DNA of 7,766 bases, from NCBI GenBank assembly GCA_015231685.1, contig JADGBA010000029.1, positions 3,967-11,732 on the forward strand. Reading direction: 5' to 3'. Shown here piece by piece: positions 5,193 to 7,766 of this stretch. Each line of letters starts with the position of its first letter. The stretch's first letter is position 1. The notes under the pieces were generated by a model. That model had not been told where the DNA came from and made no database searches. It saw nothing but the letters and a program-made list of their open reading frames with translations. The position numbers were made by a program, and so were the translations under genes. This stretch comes from Candidatus Omnitrophota bacterium. GTDB lineage: Bacteria; Omnitrophota; Gorgyraeia; 2-02-FULL-51-18; JAGOUK01.

Positions 5193-5801
5193 ATGAAGCC
5201 TGAGGGTGTGATCCGGTTCCGCTGTGAGTGGGACCGGGATGTATCGATTGCTGACCGGGTGCCGGCGGATTTGCTTCGGTGGAGGGATGAGCTCCTCGAG
5301 ATGGGGCTTGTTGGTGTGGATGCCGGCGGAATCGGGTTCGGGAATCTGAGTATTCGACTGCCCGAGGGGGGCTTTGTGATTACGGGGTCCCAAACCGGAC
5401 ATGTGCGGGTCCTGAAGCCCGAGAACTGCTCCAAAGGGACGCGGTGGGATTATAAAGGAAACCGGCTTTGGTGCGAGGGCCCGGCGGTGGCGTCGTCTGA
5501 GTCGTTGACGCACGCGGCGGTCTATGATGCCTGCGAGAGAATTCACGCGGTTGTCCATGTCCATCATCCGGGTTTGTGGGCGAAGCACAAAGACACGGCC
5601 CTTACCACTTCGATGAAGTCGGGATTCGGAACTGCGGAGCTGGCGGGAGAGGTGCGCGGGCTCTTGAGCACAGGGGTGGGAACGGACGAAGGTTTTTTGG
5701 TGATGGGCGGCCACAAGGACGGGCTTGTTTTTTTTGGCAAAAGCCTGGAAATCGCCGGAAAACTATTGATCAAAAACGTAAATCGTCTTACGATACCCTG
5801 A
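5193..5801 (+). CDS. Class II aldolase/adducin-family protein, probably acting after MtnA
   Basis: 202 residues from ATG 5193, a single class II aldolase fold. Visible family features: GFGNLSIR (phosphate-binding loop, G50-N51), ITGSQTG, SSES with the catalytic Glu at E103, HVHH giving metal ligands H122 and H124, and a third candidate ligand H174 in GGHKDG. The fold covers L-fuculose-phosphate aldolase, ribulose-phosphate 4-epimerase and methylthioribulose-1-phosphate dehydratase (MtnB). Position directly after mtnA suggests the substrate is methylthioribulose 1-phosphate, either dehydrated (MtnB, methionine salvage) or cleaved to DHAP and methylthioacetaldehyde (the Ald2-type shunt). The sequence does not decide between these, so no symbol is given. 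ATG 5193 is preferred over GTG 5187 because GGATGAG at 5181-5187 is correctly spaced only for the former. The metal site looks complete, so an active enzyme is expected. Confidence 0.8.
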   Translation: MKPEGVIRFRCEWDRDVSIADRVPADLLRWRDELLEMGLVGVDAGGIGFGNLSIRLPEGGFVITGSQTGHVRVLKPENCSKGTRWDYKGNRLWCEGPAVASSESLTHAAVYDACERIHAVVHVHHPGLWAKHKDTALTTSMKSGFGTAELAGEVRGLLSTGVGTDEGFLVMGGHKDGLVFFGKSLEIAGKLLIKNVNRLTIP

Positions 5802-5822
5802 TTCAAAACAACGGAGGAATTC

Positions 5823-6995
5823 ATGAGCGGCAAACTCAAATTCGTGTTCGTATTCTTTTTGACGCTGGCGATGGCCGGCGCGGTCCCCGCGTTTGCGGAC
5901 GAAATCTCTGACCTTAAAGCCCAGTTGGCCATGATGCAGAACCAGATCCAGATGCTTCAGGGTAAGATTGAGGTTCTCGAAAAGGACCGTCAGACGCGCA
6001 TCCAGTCGCCCCAGGATGCCGAAGACCGGCTTCTGGCCGTTGAAGAAAAGCTGGATCAGGGCATCCTGGGCAAGATCACCTCAGAGCAGCTGAAGGTCAG
6101 CGGATTCGTTCAGCCGTTTTACCGCTGGTCCGAAAATGACAGCGCGAATGACACATTTGATGTCCTTCGGGGATTTGTGACGCTAAACGGGACTATCGCC
6201 GAGGATATCGATTATGCGCTTCAGGTGGACGCGGCGGCGTCGACAGATATTCTCAGGGATGCCTGGGTGGAATACACGAAGTACAAATTCGCCAAGATCA
6301 AGTTCGGTCAGTTCCCCGCGCCGTTTTCTTATGAGTGGAATATTTCCTCGGCGGGTTTGGATACCGTGGACCGGGCGCTTGTGTCTTCGAATCTGGCCTA
6401 CAAGCGAGACCTCGGCCTGATGGCCGAGGGGGATGTGCTGGACGGCGCGGTTTATTATGGCGCCGGCGTGTTCAACGGAACAGCCCGTAATACCGCCGAC
6501 AACAACGACAAAAAGGATTTCATCGGCCGTATGATTGTCAGCCCTCTCAAGAATGACGACGGAACAGCAAACAAGGATTTTCATGTCGCGGGAGCGATTC
6601 AGACCGGGGATCAGCCGCGTTCGGGCAACACGCACGGGACGCGGACGCGCGGTTCCGGTGCCGTTTTTTATCGGGTCCAAAAGCTCAAGCTCTACGGCGA
6701 ATACATCTATCAGGAAATCGAAGGGGCGGACGGATTTGACAGTGCGGATTCTGACGGGTGGTACGTCATCGGCACATACGAAATTCTGCCCAAGATCGAA
6801 GCGGTGTTTAAGTACGAACAGTATGATCCCAACCTGGACACGTCGGGCGATCGTCAGGACATCACAACGCTGGGTGTGACGTACCGGGTGACATCCAATG
6901 TTATTCTCCAGGCCAATTATCGCATTCGGGAAGAACAGTATAAGCTTGAGTCCTCGAACAACGAATTTGTGACTCTGGCAACGGTCAAGTTTTAG
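5823..6995 (+). CDS. OprP/OprO-like outer-membrane porin with N-terminal coiled coil
   Basis: 390 residues. Residues 1-25 form a signal peptide (basic start, hydrophobic FVFVFFLTLAMAGA, cleavage after AFA at A25). Residues 28-52 form a short coiled coil with unbroken 3/4 spacing of I28, L31, L35, M38, I42, L45, I49 and L52, probably a trimerising stalk in the periplasm. From about residue 90 (LKVSGFVQPFYRW) to the end the sequence alternates as amphipathic strands rich in Tyr and acidic residues, with the porin-like segment FGQFPAPFSYEW and a last strand ending in Phe (F390), the usual signal for outer-membrane insertion. This matches the phosphate-selective porin O/P family in general form, but family members carry varied substrates, so phosphate specificity is not claimed. 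GGAGG at 5813-5817 is five bases before ATG. The gene lies 21 bases after the aldolase and 12 before the ABC ATPase; there is no obvious functional tie to either. Confidence 0.85.
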   Translation: MSGKLKFVFVFFLTLAMAGAVPAFADEISDLKAQLAMMQNQIQMLQGKIEVLEKDRQTRIQSPQDAEDRLLAVEEKLDQGILGKITSEQLKVSGFVQPFYRWSENDSANDTFDVLRGFVTLNGTIAEDIDYALQVDAAASTDILRDAWVEYTKYKFAKIKFGQFPAPFSYEWNISSAGLDTVDRALVSSNLAYKRDLGLMAEGDVLDGAVYYGAGVFNGTARNTADNNDKKDFIGRMIVSPLKNDDGTANKDFHVAGAIQTGDQPRSGNTHGTRTRGSGAVFYRVQKLKLYGEYIYQEIEGADGFDSADSDGWYVIGTYEILPKIEAVFKYEQYDPNLDTSGDRQDITTLGVTYRVTSNVILQANYRIREEQYKLESSNNEFVTLATVKF

Positions 6996-7007
6996 GGGGA
7001 GTTCGAT

Positions 7008-7763
7008 ATGGATCCGGCCCATCCGACGCCGGAATCCGGGGGTGCGGCCATTCGGGCCGAGGACCTCGTGGTGCGGTATCGGCGTCAAACGGTGTTGAAC
7101 GGTTTCTCACTGGAAGTGCGGCGTGGCGAGGCGTTTGCTTTTCTCGGCCCCAACGGAGCCGGCAAAACCTCCACGATCAAGTGCCTTCTGGGTCTCGTGC
7201 GCCCCGATTCCGGACGCATCCTGCTTGACGGATTGCCGCCCGCGGACCCGGCGTCACGCCGAAGGGTCGGCTTCCTGCCTGAGGCCTGGTACTACCGGTA
7301 TTTGACTCCGTCCGAAATTCTCGGTTTCTACGGCGGTTTGTTTGGCCTCTCACGCAAGGTGCTCAAAGACCGTTCAAAAGCCCTCCTTGAAGAGGTTGGT
7401 CTTGGAGCGGTGGCCGCCAAGCCTATCGGTAAATTCTCCAAAGGCATGGTCCAGAAGGTCGGGCTTGCCCAGGCGCTCATCGCCGATCCCGAAATCCTGA
7501 TCCTGGATGAACCCACCTCAGGACTGGATCCTCTGGCGCGGATGCAGCTGCGTTCGCTTCTGGAGGATTTGAGGGGGAGGGGAAAAACGATCTTTTTTTC
7601 TTCACATGAACTTTCTGAAGTTGAGCTTATGGCCGACACGATCGCGATTGTGAACCGGGGACGGGTCATTCGCAGCGGGCCGCTCAAACAGGTATTGGGT
7701 GAGGCCGGCGAAGGGCATCTGGAGCGGTTTTTTATGGACACGATCCGGGGGGACGCCGGATGA
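7008..7763 (+). CDS. ABC-2-type transporter ATP-binding protein
   Basis: A complete nucleotide-binding subunit of 251 residues: A-loop Tyr in VVRYRRQTVL, Walker A G47-S55 (GPNGAGKTS), signature segment FSKGMVQK (143-150), Walker B ILILDEP with D167-E168, D-loop SGLDP, and H-loop H200 in SSHELSE. The SKGMxQ form of the signature and the FLPEAWYYRYLTPSEIL segment are typical of ATPases that pair with ABC-2 permeases (export of lipids, polysaccharides or antibiotics, and the GldA/NosF-like group). There is no transmembrane segment, so it needs a separate permease. GGGGGAG at 6995-7001, starting within the upstream stop region, is six bases before ATG. Its stop overlaps an ATG (ATGA, 7760-7763), the usual arrangement for a coupled permease gene. 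The substrate cannot be told from the ATPase alone. Confidence 0.92.
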   Translation: MDPAHPTPESGGAAIRAEDLVVRYRRQTVLNGFSLEVRRGEAFAFLGPNGAGKTSTIKCLLGLVRPDSGRILLDGLPPADPASRRRVGFLPEAWYYRYLTPSEILGFYGGLFGLSRKVLKDRSKALLEEVGLGAVAAKPIGKFSKGMVQKVGLAQALIADPEILILDEPTSGLDPLARMQLRSLLEDLRGRGKTIFFSSHELSEVELMADTIAIVNRGRVIRSGPLKQVLGEAGEGHLERFFMDTIRGDAG

Positions 7764-7766
7764 AGC
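7760..7766 (+). CDS. Start of a downstream gene, probably the ABC permease (3' partial)
   Basis: ATG at 7760 overlaps the TGA of the ATPase gene by four bases, with a G-rich possible ribosome binding site (GGGGGG, 7747-7752) seven bases ahead. Only Met-Lys is visible. The identity as an ABC-2 permease subunit is inferred purely from gene order. Confidence 0.4.

Noticed and set aside
6183..7088. Minus-strand frame of 301 codons opposite the porin and the start of the ABC gene
   Set aside because: It crosses the boundary of two well-supported + genes and shows no domain, signal peptide or ribosome binding site.

Overview
The window is a gene-dense, moderately GC-rich stretch of bacterial DNA. 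Every supported gene lies on the + strand, with short gaps or 4-base start/stop overlaps. A signal-peptide-bearing beta-barrel porin ending in Phe points to an organism with an outer membrane. The degenerate signalling proteins and the GGGGACTGTCCCC-type palindrome remind me of uncultivated lineages such as Omnitrophota or deltaproteobacteria-like groups. That placement is a guess, not something the sequence proves.

Region 1 (1-4018) is a signalling cluster: the tail of a histidine kinase with a degenerate GGDEF-like C-terminal domain; two stand-alone receiver proteins; a hybrid protein (histidine-kinase-like region, degenerate GGDEF, receiver) that looks like a pseudokinase; and a YvcK/CofD-family protein with a degenerate receiver fused to its N-terminus. 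The yvcK frame is interrupted once, in a run of seven G (3298-3304); removing one G restores an uninterrupted family match. Spacing and overlaps suggest one co-transcribed unit in which receiver-based signalling may feed into YvcK, a UDP-sugar-binding protein that in other bacteria links carbon flux to cell-wall synthesis.

Region 2 (4019-4094) is the only notable gap. It holds a 17-base palindrome, three 12-base tandem units and a perfect TATAAT box placed so that transcription could begin at the mtnA start codon.

Region 3 (4095-5801) holds mtnA (methylthioribose-1-phosphate isomerase) followed closely by a class II aldolase/adducin-family gene. This pairing is expected either for methionine salvage (an MtnB-like dehydratase) or for a 5'-methylthioadenosine carbon-recovery (DHAP) shunt.

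Region 4 (5823-7766) holds an OprP/OprO-like porin, then an ABC-2-type transporter ATPase whose stop overlaps the start of a further gene running off the window, probably the permease.

The most novel candidate is the receiver-YvcK fusion sitting directly behind a run of receivers and a pseudokinase.
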